DNA of 58,185 bases from a bacterium (lineage in GTDB: Bacteria; BMS3Abin14), in the NCBI GenBank assembly GCA_020350725.1, contig CP070719.1, positions 594,579 through 652,763 of the forward strand, written 5' to 3'. Shown piece by piece: positions 40,753 to 49,240 of this stretch. Both the position numbers and the translations under genes were made by a program. The stretch's first letter is position 1, and the number at the start of each line of letters is the position of its first letter. The notes beneath the pieces are model-generated. The model had not been told where the DNA came from. It did no database searches and was given only the letters and a program-made list of their open reading frames with translations.

Positions 40753-43005
40753 TCAAGGCCCCATTGGTACCGCCTCTTCCTGCTGCCTGCGGCCTCCCGG
40801 ACCTGGATCCATCCCGGATCCACGATCCGCGGCTCCGCCGTGGACGACGACGATGCCCAGGTATCCGTCCACGGTGATGTCATCACCGGTTCGGATAATG
40901 GAAGCGGCGTCGGGAACACCGTTGACGCAGGGGATGCCGTATTCCCGGGCGATGATGGCGCTGTGGATCAACATGCCCCCCCGACGCTCGACGATTCCTC
41001 CGGCCAGGGCCACGAACAGTGTCATGTTCGGGTCCAGCGTGTCGCAGACCAGGATCTCGCCCCTGCTGAAATGGGAAAGGTCGCTGAAACCCGTCACCAC
41101 CCGGGCTGTCCCCCGGACCACACCACGGCCGGCCGGCTGTCCCACAATCTGCCTGGGAACCACCCGGCCGGCGCCGACAGCGGTATCGGACCGGATGGTC
41201 CTGGGTCGGTATCCCGGGTCCCGGAGGGCTTTGGCCACCTCGCCGGGATCCGGCGGTTGCGGCACCTGGATACCCTTCGCCAGGATCCTGTCCACCCCCT
41301 CGGAGACGGCCGCCCTCAGCTGTCCCTCGATCCTGCCCAGGTAGATGTTGTCGTCGTCTCGAAGCCTCCAGCTGGCCCGGGCCAGATCCAGGAGTTCCCG
41401 GGCATAAGGCTGCCGGTTGATCTCGAACCCGGCCACGAATTCCTCGGCCAGGCTTTTCGCATCCCTGTCCGATTCCCTCTCCCTCTTCGCCGGTTCGTCG
41501 GCAAGCTGCCGGACCAGGGCGATGATCTCCGCCTGCGAGTCGACCAACCTCACCCCCTGCCAGGTGAGATCTCCAAAGGCCTCCAGCAGCCGTTGCATGA
41601 CCCGGTTAAAGCCGGAATGATCACCCGGGATGCGGCCTCTGTCCAGTTCCGATCTCAGGTCGGGATCCCCTCGGACCATGTCAGCCAAATGCCTGAGAAG
41701 ACGATCCCTCTCCAGGCTCATCATGGGCGTATCCCGCAGCAGATCCACAAAACGGTAGGGATCCCGAGGTCTCATGACCTGGTTGAACACCTGACCGAAC
41801 AGACGGACGCCGTGGGCCATGGGGATAAACTGGTCCCAATAGACCCCGACCCAATGGTCGTGCACCAATTTCCGCCGGTGGATCTCCTCCGCCAGATCAC
41901 GGTCCCCCATCTGTTCCAGGGCGACCGAGGACATCTCGGCGGCAGTCCTCTCCATCTCCGGAAGATGGATCTCCTCGATTGCTGTCCTGAGGCTCCGGAG
42001 GTTGTCGAAGCTCCTGCTCAGTTTGAAGTATCTGACCCGTTCGTCGTCCTCCTCGCCTCTTCGCCGGGCGGTAACAGGTCTCGACTGCAGGAGGTAAATC
42101 CGGCCGTCGCATCGGGTCCACTCCACATCCTGCGGGGAACCGAAGACCCGTTCGGCGCTCAGAACCATCTCCCATACCGAGCTCACACCCTCCTCGTCCA
42201 GGGGAGGGGATTGTCTCTGGGCTCCGTCAAGCGGCCTCGAAGCGACCCCCTGGGGGCCTGGCCGCAGGGCGTCCTTCCTCTCGGCCGGCTGAAAGGCCGA
42301 GATCTCCCCCGTCCCCCTCGCTATGGTCCATCTGTCCGGGACCACCGAACCCTCTACCAGGCCCTGGTTGAGGCCGTATACCGCCTCGATGACCCCGAGG
42401 CTCTCGTCCACCGGGCTGACCCCGAAGGCCACGCCGGAGCAGTCGCCGGACAGAAGCTCCTGGATCACCACGGCCATACTGCTCCGATCCATCGCCAGGC
42501 CAAGCTCCTTCCGGTAGAGCAGTGCCCTGTCGGACCAGAGAGAGGCCCAGACCATCCGGACGTGGTCGAGGACCGCCTCCGCTCCCCTTATGTTGACATA
42601 GGAATCGTGCAGGCCGGCAAAGGATGCTTTCTCGGAATCTTCCTGGGGGGATGAGGAGCGCACCACAACCGGAGCACTGCCGAAGCGCTCCTCGAGCTGC
42701 TGGAGGAGACCATCATGCATTTCAGGAGGGATCGGTACACTGAGAAAGACATTCCGTATTCGATGCGCGGCGTCCCAGATCTCCTCCCAGCGCAGATCCT
42801 TCGCCCTCTTCCGATATAGCTCCAGCAGAATCCTCTCTTTGACGCCGGGCTGCTGAAAGTACCTGGCGTAGGCCGCAACCGTCAAACACACGCCGTCGGG
42901 GACCGCAAGGCCTGCTCCTTTGAGGCGGGAAAGGGCCACAGCCTTGCCTCCACATGATGAGGTGTCCTCCTGTTTGAGGCGGGAGAGATCCCGAAGCAGG
43001 TTCAC
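40753..43005 (-). CDS. PEP synthase-like phosphotransferase (rifampin phosphotransferase architecture)
   Basis: A 750-residue protein. Residues 1-310 form a PEP/pyruvate-dikinase ATP-binding domain (CGGKAVALSRLKGAGLAVPDG, VVVRSSSPQEDSEKASFAGLHDSYVNIRG, DVEWTRCDGRIYLLQSRPVTARR). The C-terminal 90 residues are the swivelling phosphohistidine domain (GGMLIHSAIIAREYGIPCVNGVPDA), with the histidine in place and I for the usual S before it. The large PEP-binding barrel of true PEP synthase is absent, as in rifampin phosphotransferases. Between the two lies a helical domain. The start is GTG 43005, overlapping the upstream stop (TGA 43002-43004). The real substrate is unknown; antibiotic modification is only one option. 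Confidence 0.83.
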   Translation of the reverse strand: MNLLRDLSRLKQEDTSSCGGKAVALSRLKGAGLAVPDGVCLTVAAYARYFQQPGVKERILLELYRKRAKDLRWEEIWDAAHRIRNVFLSVPIPPEMHDGLLQQLEERFGSAPVVVRSSSPQEDSEKASFAGLHDSYVNIRGAEAVLDHVRMVWASLWSDRALLYRKELGLAMDRSSMAVVIQELLSGDCSGVAFGVSPVDESLGVIEAVYGLNQGLVEGSVVPDRWTIARGTGEISAFQPAERKDALRPGPQGVASRPLDGAQRQSPPLDEEGVSSVWEMVLSAERVFGSPQDVEWTRCDGRIYLLQSRPVTARRRGEEDDERVRYFKLSRSFDNLRSLRTAIEEIHLPEMERTAAEMSSVALEQMGDRDLAEEIHRRKLVHDHWVGVYWDQFIPMAHGVRLFGQVFNQVMRPRDPYRFVDLLRDTPMMSLERDRLLRHLADMVRGDPDLRSELDRGRIPGDHSGFNRVMQRLLEAFGDLTWQGVRLVDSQAEIIALVRQLADEPAKRERESDRDAKSLAEEFVAGFEINRQPYARELLDLARASWRLRDDDNIYLGRIEGQLRAAVSEGVDRILAKGIQVPQPPDPGEVAKALRDPGYRPRTIRSDTAVGAGRVVPRQIVGQPAGRGVVRGTARVVTGFSDLSHFSRGEILVCDTLDPNMTLFVALAGGIVERRGGMLIHSAIIAREYGIPCVNGVPDAASIIRTGDDITVDGYLGIVVVHGGAADRGSGMDPGPGGRRQQEEAVPMGP

Positions 43006-43448
43006 CGCGGCACCTTGAATTCGACCACGTTCTGAAACCGGCTCACCAGAAAGTAACGCTGGACCTGGATCTCGAACAGGGCGCAGGTCGGGGAAGCGAC
43101 GAAGTCCCCCAGGTAGGGATGCTTCTCCAGAAAGAGACGCCGTTCTCCCTCCCCCTCGCCGGCGATCTCCCGTGCTGTACCGTGAGCGGTTACCGCGGCT
43201 GCTCTGTGGAAATCCTCTTCCCGGTTCGCCCGGTCGTCCACCAGAAGGGTTACCCCGGCGTCCCGGATGATATTGGCGTACTTCCGGGTAGATCTTGAGG
43301 TGGCAAATACGATTCGGCTCAGGTCCGGTGTGGCGGCAAAGGCGATGAGACAGACATGGGGCGATCCCTCCTGGCTTGTGGCCAGGACACCAACCCTCTG
43401 CCCGGTCAGCATCCTTCTTATCTGACGCTCCGTGTTGTCGCCCACCAT
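43002..43448 (-). CDS. Pyridoxamine 5'-phosphate oxidase-like flavin protein
   Basis: A 148-residue split-barrel protein. IRRMLTGQRVGVLATSQEGSPHVCLIAFAATPDLSRIVFAT is the typical opening of the PNPOx-like FMN-binding family, followed by RSTRKYANIIRDAGVTLLVDDR. It probably binds FMN, heme or F420; true vitamin B6 activity is not implied. ATG 43448 has AAGGAA upstream, while the frame reaches back to 43529 without support. It is coupled to the PEP-synthase-like gene by a stop-start overlap, which suggests a joint role. Confidence 0.82.
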   Translation of the reverse strand: MVGDNTERQIRRMLTGQRVGVLATSQEGSPHVCLIAFAATPDLSRIVFATSRSTRKYANIIRDAGVTLLVDDRANREEDFHRAAAVTAHGTAREIAGEGEGERRLFLEKHPYLGDFVASPTCALFEIQVQRYFLVSRFQNVVEFKVPR

Positions 43449-43631
43449 ATTCCTTCGCAGCCTCGTCCGCCTTCTCCTGGTTGTATCGAGATGCCCCGCG
43501 GCGCACTGGGACGGGAAGATCCCGACCATGAAGTAAGGACCGGACGGGACGGGACGGGTCGCAGGGCGAGGGATGATTCGACCTACCTCGTCCGCGTTTT
43601 CAATGCGGCCTCCCGGTCCGTGGATCTGTCC

Positions 43632-44042
43632 CTAATCGATCGACCGGAAATAATCTTCCAGGATCTTTCTGTGGTCGAAAGCGATCTGTTCGGGAAGGTT
43701 GCCCCGGGTAAAGGCACCGGCCTCGACGGCGTCGTCGGCACCCACCGGGGTTCCGGACGCCCGGCCCACGAAAACGGTGGAGATGGTGTGGAAACGGGGA
43801 TCTCGGTCGGGGTCGGAGTAGACTCCCAGCAGCCTGGTCAGCTCAACATCGAGCCCGGTCTCCTCCCTGGCCTCCCTCACGGCTGCCCTCTCCACCGTTT
43901 CACCGTAGTCGACGAACCCTCCCGGTATGGCCCAACCGGGAGGAGGGTTCTTGCGTTTGATCAGCACAATGCCCCCGTCGTCGAGTTCAATGATGACATC
44001 GGCTGTGGGAAACGGATTTCTGGGCCGGTTGCCGCTGGTCAT
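43632..44042 (-). CDS. NUDIX hydrolase
   Basis: A 136-residue Nudix protein. The Nudix box is complete: [62 protein letters not shown] precedes it, as in ADP-ribose/nucleoside-diphosphate hydrolases. It should cleave a nucleoside diphosphate linked to another moiety. ATG 44042 overlaps the stop of the upstream membrane protein gene (ATGA), so the two are translationally linked; an upstream extension has no support. Confidence 0.9.
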   Translation of the reverse strand: MTSGNRPRNPFPTADVIIELDDGGIVLIKRKNPPPGWAIPGGFVDYGETVERAAVREAREETGLDVELTRLLGVYSDPDRDPRFHTISTVFVGRASGTPVGADDAVEAGAFTRGNLPEQIAFDHRKILEDYFRSID

Positions 44043-44392
44043 CGAAATCTGTCCGGCAAATAGGTCTGATGGACGCCCGCCGCAGCGGCAAATACCGCGA
44101 AACTCAGGATCAGGATCCAGACAAAGGGGATTCCTCGGCGGAAGAGGTACAGGGCCGCAATAAAGAAGAAGATCGTGGGGATGATGGCGAACAGAACGGA
44201 TTTTGTGAACGTAGCGGCCAGCTGATAGTCCCTTGTGTCGGCGTAGAGCCATATCAGGGTCAGCAGTGTGGTCAGGGGCATGGCGGCGATGAGGCCGCCC
44301 AGGGAAGGCATTCTCTTTGCCAGCTCGCTCACACCGGCGATGACCAGGGCCGACACGGCGATCTTGACCAGGAAAAAGGTGGGTCCGGTCAA
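44039..44392 (-). CDS. DUF3147 family membrane protein
   Basis: A protein of 117 residues with four hydrophobic helices ([48 protein letters not shown] and following). This matches the small DUF3147 membrane family of unknown function. The start is probably TTG 44392, with AAGGA about 9 nt upstream, a few bases after the stop of the TlpA-like gene (44397). It sits in a tight cluster with TlpA-like and Nudix genes. Confidence 0.75.
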   Translation of the reverse strand: MTGPTFFLVKIAVSALVIAGVSELAKRMPSLGGLIAAMPLTTLLTLIWLYADTRDYQLAATFTKSVLFAIIPTIFFFIAALYLFRRGIPFVWILILSFAVFAAAAGVHQTYLPDRFR

Positions 44393-44396
44393 GGGA

Positions 44397-44924
44397 TCAT
44401 TCCTTGGTCAGGCGGTCGATGGCATCGGATATGGATTTGAGGGGCTCGGGATCGAGGCTTTCGATGGCCATGACCACCTTTCCGTCCTTGTCCACAAGGA
44501 CGGCAAAGGGGATGATCTCGACACCGTAGCTCTGGTAGATGTCGAGCTCGGGGTCGAGGATGACGGCGAAGTGCATCTTGGCGGCGTACTTCTTGACCTG
44601 GGTCAGCATCCGGTCGGTGGGAGGGTCCCCGGCGATCCCCACCAGCTCGAAGTTCCGCTTCTGGAACAGGTCATTGATCTTGTTGAGCGCCTCGATCCGG
44701 CTGAGGCAGTCCCGGCAAAAAACAGACCAGAAGTTAAGGAGAACCACATTTCGCCCCAGGTGCTCTCTCAGGTCAAAAGTGCCTCCCTCCAGGGTCCGTG
44801 TCTTGAAAAGGGGGGCCCTGTCACCGGGGGCCACGGTCACGGCCGAAGAGGGCTGAGGCCTTACCACCAGAAGGGTCACCGCCAGAAAAGCGGCGGTAGA
44901 GAATCTGAAAGCACGCAAGGACAT
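44397..44924 (-). CDS. TlpA/ResA-like thiol-disulfide oxidoreductase
   Basis: A 175-residue exported redoxin. A signal anchor (FSTAAFLAVTLLVVRPQPSSA) precedes a thioredoxin fold with FWSVFCRDCLSRIEAL, where cysteines 70 and 73 form the active CxxC. AVILDPELDIYQSYGVEIIPFAVLVDKDGKVV includes the cis-proline region (IIPF). It should act in the periplasm as a reductant, for example in cytochrome c maturation. Unlike the two paralogues at 28768-30758, it keeps both cysteines. Its start ATG 44924 follows the TrmJ-like stop by 12 nt. Confidence 0.9.
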   Translation of the reverse strand: MSLRAFRFSTAAFLAVTLLVVRPQPSSAVTVAPGDRAPLFKTRTLEGGTFDLREHLGRNVVLLNFWSVFCRDCLSRIEALNKINDLFQKRNFELVGIAGDPPTDRMLTQVKKYAAKMHFAVILDPELDIYQSYGVEIIPFAVLVDKDGKVVMAIESLDPEPLKSISDAIDRLTKE

Positions 44925-44936
44925 AATCTGTCTCCC

Positions 44937-45731
44937 TCAGTCTGCCTGGCGCTCCTGCTTTACGACCCAGGCGATCCTTCTGAAGATGCCGCGGACGATC
45001 CTGGCGTCCTGGGATGTACGGATACCCCGGGAAAAAATCTCCCTCAAGTGTAACATAACCCGTTCCCTGGGGTTTCTGATAAAAAACCCGGTCCTGTCAA
45101 GGACCGATTCCACCTGCTGGAGCGTGCCGGAGTACTCACCGGCCGAGGGACCCCCGAAGGATCGTACCTGGTCCTCCCCCGGCGAGAGGGTCCTTCTCAA
45201 TTCGTAGGCGACCACCATTACCGCGTGGGACAGGTTCAGGGAAGGGCATCTCTCGTCGGCCGGAATGGAGATCACCCCGTGGCACAGGGAAAGCTCCTGG
45301 GCTGTCAGACCTGAATCCTCGGGTCCGAAAACGAGGGCAGCCCGGCCGCCGCCGAGTTCCCTCACCAGGAGGAGAGCAGCCTCCTGCGGTGTCATGATCC
45401 TCTGTCTGCTGCTCTTGACCCGCCTGGAGGTTCCGAGGACGATGTCAAAGCCGTCCAGGGCGCCTTCAAGGGAATCGTTTATAACCGCTGATTCGAGAAC
45501 ATCTCCCGCCGACGCGGCCATCATGCGGGCCTCGGCCAGTGCGAAGTCGTCCGCTGTCGAGATGATCATGCCTCCCAGACCCATGTTCTTTACAGCCCGT
45601 GCCGACGAACCGATGTTGCCCCCGTACCGCGGGCGGCAGAGGACGATCCGGACCCGGTCCAGCCTGAAACGATTGTCGGCACCGGTCCTTGCCGCCACCG
45701 CCAATCCCTTCTGTTCCACATCCTCACCCAT
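44937..45731 (-). CDS. TrmJ/TrmH-type RNA methyltransferase (SPOUT), copy 2
   Basis: A 264-residue SPOUT methyltransferase. VRIVLCRPRYGGNIGSSARAVKNMGLGGMIIS, RAALVFGPEDSGLTAQELSLCHGVISIPADE and CPSLNLSHAVMVVAYEL form the AdoMet knot, very close to the TrmJ consensus. The N-terminal 25 residues look like a disordered extension. The second copy at 34616 is about equally similar, so the two probably methylate different RNA positions. A GGGGGAA precedes ATG 45731. It heads a cluster that runs to the PEP-synthase-like gene. Confidence 0.92.
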   Translation of the reverse strand: MGEDVEQKGLAVAARTGADNRFRLDRVRIVLCRPRYGGNIGSSARAVKNMGLGGMIISTADDFALAEARMMAASAGDVLESAVINDSLEGALDGFDIVLGTSRRVKSSRQRIMTPQEAALLLVRELGGGRAALVFGPEDSGLTAQELSLCHGVISIPADERCPSLNLSHAVMVVAYELRRTLSPGEDQVRSFGGPSAGEYSGTLQQVESVLDRTGFFIRNPRERVMLHLREIFSRGIRTSQDARIVRGIFRRIAWVVKQERQAD

Positions 45732-45827
45732 TGCGTCAGTTCCCCCGATGGCTGCCCCGGCCGGAGCGGCCGATGGTACCGGTCCGGGCGTTCAGTCCGG
45801 ATCGTCGAGCACCCTTCCGGAAGCGGT

Positions 45828-47264
45828 TCACTGCGGAGTCGGCAACCCCCCCCGGAAAATGACCGTTCTGTATTCGCTCATCTCCTCCACGGCGTACCGG
45901 ACTCCCTCCCGCCCCATACCGGAATCCTTGGTGCCGCCGTAGGGTGTGCTGTCCACCCGGAAGGTGGGGAAATCGTTAACGATGACCCCTCCCACGTCCA
46001 GTCTCCACACCGCCTCGAAGGCAAGGCCTATGTCCGAGGTGAAGATTCCCGCCTGAAGGCCATACACACCTCTGTTGACCTCATTGAGGGCTTCGCGGAA
46101 ATCGCTGTACCTGTAGAGCGCCACAACCGGGCCGAACACCTCTTCACACGAGACCCTTATCGAGGGCGAAGCGTTGTCGATCACATAGAGGGGAAGAAGA
46201 TTCCCCTGCCGCTCACCGAAGGAATGAACCGAGGAACCTGCCTCCTCTGCCTCATTCACCCATGCCGTCACCCGGTCTGCCGAGGCTGAATCGATGACCG
46301 GACCCACCAAAGTATCCGGATCCCATGGGTCGCCGGTCGGCACCCGCGCCGCCTCCTCCAGGAAAGCGTCCTTGAAGCGATCGTAGATGTCGTCCTGGAC
46401 GAAGATCCTCTGGACCGATATGCAAACCTGTCCTGCATGGGCAAACGCCCCCATTGCCAGGCGGGAAACGGCCCACGGGAGGTCGGCGTCCCCGTGAACG
46501 ATCGCCGCGGCGTTGCCCCCCAGTTCGAGCAGAACGTGTTTTCGGTCGGCGGCGTTTCTCAGGTTCCAACCCACTTTCGCGCTGCCTGTGAAACTCAGTG
46601 TCCTGATCCGGTCGTCGGTTACCATCCTCTCGGCGACAGCCACTTCGCAGGGAAGGACGCTCAGAAATCCGCCCGGGATGCCGCAATCCTCAAGGACTTC
46701 CGCCAGGAGCAGGGAGGTCAGCGGAGCCTGAGGAGGAGGCTTAAGCACGATCGGGCATCCCGCTGCCAGGGCAGGGGCTACTTTGTGGGCGACAAGGTTG
46801 AGGGGAAAATTGAAGGGCGAGATCGCCGCCACCGGCCCGCGGGGCACGCGGACGGCCAGCGCCAGATAACCTTCGGTGCGCGCTTCCGCATCCGCAGGCA
46901 AAACCTCTCCCAGCGCGTCATGGGCGGCCTCGGCGGCAAGCTGGAAGGTAATCACCGCTCGGCCCACCTCTCCGCGGGACAGTTTTATGGGCTTTCCCGT
47001 CTCGGCGGTGATCAGGTCGGCGAAATCATCGGATCTCGACGCGATGGCCTTCGCGGCATCTGAGCATATCGCGCTCCTGAGGTGGGTCGGAAGCCTGGGC
47101 GTCTCGTTTGAGGCGCGGGCCGCCGCCTCGAGGGCAAGCTCCATCTCCTGGTCTCCGGCAAGACAGCAGGACCCGGCCTCTCTTCCGTCGTATGGACTCT
47201 TCACGACCTGGACGTTTTTTGTGGTGATCCATCTGCCGCCGACGAAGACCGGTTTCGGTTCCAT
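45828..47264 (-). CDS. Aldehyde dehydrogenase, NAD(P)-dependent
   Basis: A 478-residue ALDH superfamily enzyme. Landmarks are AISPFNFPLNLVAHKVAPALAAGCPIVLKPPPQAPLTSLLLAEVL, FTGSAKVGWNLRNAA, the catalytic glutamate in LLELGGNAA, and the catalytic cysteine in GQVCISVQRIFVQDD. EEVFGPVVALYRYSDFREALNEVN is the C-terminal hallmark. It oxidises an aldehyde to the acid with NAD(P)+; the sequence is closest in pattern to lactaldehyde/succinate-semialdehyde types, but the substrate is not certain. GGAGGGA precedes ATG 47264. The gene is separate from its neighbours. Confidence 0.95.
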   Translation of the reverse strand: MEPKPVFVGGRWITTKNVQVVKSPYDGREAGSCCLAGDQEMELALEAAARASNETPRLPTHLRSAICSDAAKAIASRSDDFADLITAETGKPIKLSRGEVGRAVITFQLAAEAAHDALGEVLPADAEARTEGYLALAVRVPRGPVAAISPFNFPLNLVAHKVAPALAAGCPIVLKPPPQAPLTSLLLAEVLEDCGIPGGFLSVLPCEVAVAERMVTDDRIRTLSFTGSAKVGWNLRNAADRKHVLLELGGNAAAIVHGDADLPWAVSRLAMGAFAHAGQVCISVQRIFVQDDIYDRFKDAFLEEAARVPTGDPWDPDTLVGPVIDSASADRVTAWVNEAEEAGSSVHSFGERQGNLLPLYVIDNASPSIRVSCEEVFGPVVALYRYSDFREALNEVNRGVYGLQAGIFTSDIGLAFEAVWRLDVGGVIVNDFPTFRVDSTPYGGTKDSGMGREGVRYAVEEMSEYRTVIFRGGLPTPQ

Positions 47265-47667
47265 ACAGATCCCTCCGTGGATTCAAGGAATGACCCGCGT
47301 AGGATATTATGACGGGGATTCTACGGCAAGGGGAAAGCGAAAAAACAGTTCGCGGTTTCCGGTTTCCTGCTCAGGGTTAAAACCTGAAACTGTATTACGC
47401 TCTGGGCGCTGGACAGACATGATGGTCCAGGATCCCGCATCGGGCAAAGGATAAGGCTGCCCCGTGATGGACTCCTAACACAGTCGGTGGCCGCTTGGTA
47501 AGGAGGGGAACTGTGCCGGGAGCGGAGAACCGGTATTCCACGCTTAACGGTTAACGGCTCTCCTGGGCAGCCTTACGGAAAGTATACCTCGACTGCTCCA
47601 CTTCGCAAGGGATATGACCGTGCAGTCAGGTCCTGCCGGCCCAGAGGGCTATCCGCCGCTCCAGGCC
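47265..47667. other. Intergenic region of 403 nt with a structured element
   Basis: No credible ORF is visible. A heptamer remnant (GCGGTTT/CCGGTTT) lies near 47352-47372. Positions 47452-47575 are bounded by a perfect 11-nt inverted repeat (separate entry). Confidence 0.6.
47452..47575. repeat. 124-nt element with 11-bp terminal inverted repeats
   Basis: TAAGGCTGCCC (47452-47462) and GGGCAGCCTTA (47565-47575) are perfect complements. Inside, CACAGT/ACTGTG and GGGAGC/GCTCTC can pair, giving a possible branched RNA. The outer TA at both ends would also fit a TA target duplication of an IS630-type miniature element. I cannot match it to SRP, 6S, RNase P or a known riboswitch. Confidence 0.5.
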
Positions 47668-48228
47668 CTATCCGCGCAGAGCCTGAACCACCCGCCGGAG
47701 AACGGACCGTCTGCGGGGAATTGCGGTGATCTCGACCTGCTTGCCATGCCGGTGATCCCCGGCGGGAACGACAGCCATCCCGAAAGAACGGATGGATTCC
47801 AGGGTGAACCGCCGGGCATCCAGGATCCTCTGAAGGGGAACATTCCTCAGTTCGGACTGAAATGAGACCGAACCCAGGCCGGGTCCCCCGCTTGCGAAGC
47901 TCTCCACGAGCCGGTCTCCACGATACAGGTGGTAGGAATACTGGCAGGCCTTGGGTTCAAAGTGGCAGTAGACGACCTCGAGGACAGCCGGGCTGTCCAC
48001 AAGCTCCTCGAGGAGGGGCCTGATCCGGTCGTCGTTCCCTCGGACAAGTATACGGCACCAGTCCTCCGACCAGGGCCCGACCGTCAGGTCGATCCGATCA
48101 CCATGACTCCCGGCTGACGGGAGTTCCCTGTCCACCGACAGGTCGAAGCCCAGCCGGGGAAGGAATTCGGTTAAGAATTGGGCGAGAGTGTCCACATCCG
48201 AGCGGACGTATATTCCTGATTCGATCAT
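47668..48228 (-). CDS. Hypothetical protein, 186 residues
   Basis: I do not recognise the family. The protein is soluble and balanced in charge. Its middle portion (WCRILVRGNDDRIRPLLEELVDSPAVLEVVYCHFEPKACQYSYHLYRGDRLVESF) resembles mixed alpha/beta folds, and the C-terminus is very basic (RRRSVLRRVVQALRG). No signal peptide or membrane helix is present. GAGGCGG precedes ATG 48228, so it is probably expressed. It lies next to another unknown (48264-48638) on the same strand. Confidence 0.6.
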   Translation of the reverse strand: MIESGIYVRSDVDTLAQFLTEFLPRLGFDLSVDRELPSAGSHGDRIDLTVGPWSEDWCRILVRGNDDRIRPLLEELVDSPAVLEVVYCHFEPKACQYSYHLYRGDRLVESFASGGPGLGSVSFQSELRNVPLQRILDARRFTLESIRSFGMAVVPAGDHRHGKQVEITAIPRRRSVLRRVVQALRG

Positions 48229-48263
48229 GGCACCGCCTCAGGAAGGCTCCTTTCAGGCAGTGG

Positions 48264-48638
48264 CTACCTCAGGAGGCCGACGGCCACCGGCACGGACCAG
48301 CCGGGGACAACGAAGAGAACGGTGTCCATTCCAGGTAAGGTCGCCGGCGGCGCGTCGAAGCTCATGTTTCCCGCCGAACCGGGAAGGATCTGGCCGACCA
48401 TGACGCCCTTGGCCTGGTCGAATCCCTTCGACAGATGCAGTTCGATAAGCTGATCATATACGCTGTGAAGATCCCGCACCATGACAAGGCTGCCGTCAGC
48501 CGAAATGCTCACTGTACCGGTGACGAACTCGGCCTTTTCATAACCGTAAATTGTCGCGGTCTTGGCCTGCGCCAGGCCGGCTCCGGGAAGAGCCAGAACG
48601 ATTAAAAACGCCAACACCAGACAGAAGGTCCTATTCAT
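48264..48638 (-). CDS. Exported hypothetical protein, 124 residues
   Basis: A clear signal peptide (MNRTFCLVLAFLIVLALPGAGLAQA) leads into a small beta-rich domain: TATIYGYEKAEFVTGTVSISADGSLVMVRDLHSVYDQLIELHLSKGFDQ. No known domain is recognised. GGAG precedes ATG 48638. It should be periplasmic or secreted and may be co-transcribed with the following gene at 47668-48228 (35 nt apart). Confidence 0.65.
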   Translation of the reverse strand: MNRTFCLVLAFLIVLALPGAGLAQAKTATIYGYEKAEFVTGTVSISADGSLVMVRDLHSVYDQLIELHLSKGFDQAKGVMVGQILPGSAGNMSFDAPPATLPGMDTVLFVVPGWSVPVAVGLLR

Positions 48639-48730
48639 AGCTTTTTCTCCTGAGGGAAGTGGCCGTTCTGTTCCTATACACGGTTCAATCTAGCACAGAT
48701 AGGGGAGGATATTAAGGGGGGTGAAGAACT

Positions 48731-48897
48731 GGTTTTCGGTTCACGGTTCCCGGTTGGCAAACCGCCGGGATGAGTGATTTGTGATTCGGTATTGGATCCA
48801 AAATCCAAAGTCCCAGATCCAAAAGGACGGTTCACGGTTCAAACCTAGCACGCGGAACGGCTCTCTCTGAACTCTGGACTCTGGACTCTGGACTATC
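48731..48897. repeat. Composite period-7 repeat block
   Basis: GGTTTTC/GGTTCAC/GGTTCCC/GGTTGGC, then GGATCCA/AAATCCA/AAGTCCC, then CTCTGGA three times follow in 7-nt steps. The block stops at the cytochrome b5-like gene. Confidence 0.85.
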
Positions 48898-49123
48898 CTT
48901 TATATGTTCCCACCACCGGATATTCAAAGATGACGTTGTCCCCATGCGGGGCTTCGTCCATCTCGTCGGTGAGGTCCAGGCCGAAGGGGTGGCCGAAATG
49001 ATCCCCGTGTTCCGACTCGGCCATGCCCGTCATGTCATAGACTTTGCCCAGATAGGCCACGTAGGGCTTGCGGCCCTCGAGTCCGTCGAATTTGGCCAGC
49101 TCTTCCCTGGTGAATGTCTTCAT
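48893..49123 (-). CDS. Cytochrome b5-like heme-binding domain protein
   Basis: A 76-residue single domain. MKTFTREELAKFDGLEGRKPYVAYLGKVYDMTGM matches the start of cytochrome b5/steroid-binding folds, and HGDHFGHPFGLDLTDEM supplies the histidines expected to ligate heme. Free-standing bacterial versions occur in anaerobes, with an unknown electron partner. GGAGGGA precedes ATG 49123. It is a cytoplasmic protein with no signal peptide and stands alone. Confidence 0.85.
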   Translation of the reverse strand: MKTFTREELAKFDGLEGRKPYVAYLGKVYDMTGMAESEHGDHFGHPFGLDLTDEMDEAPHGDNVIFEYPVVGTYKG

Positions 49124-49240
49124 GGCGATCCCTCCGATGAATTCAAGGGTCCAGAATCAAAACCCTGGAACTGGTCTCCGTCTTGCCTTTCTCCCTACCT
49201 TGAGTCTCCTTGCTCCCGGCTTACGGCTCCTGAAACAAAC

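Noticed and set aside
47452-47575. SRP RNA, 6S RNA, RNase P RNA or a cobalamin riboswitch
   Set aside because: None of the conserved core sequences of these RNAs is present on either strand; it is kept only as an unassigned element.
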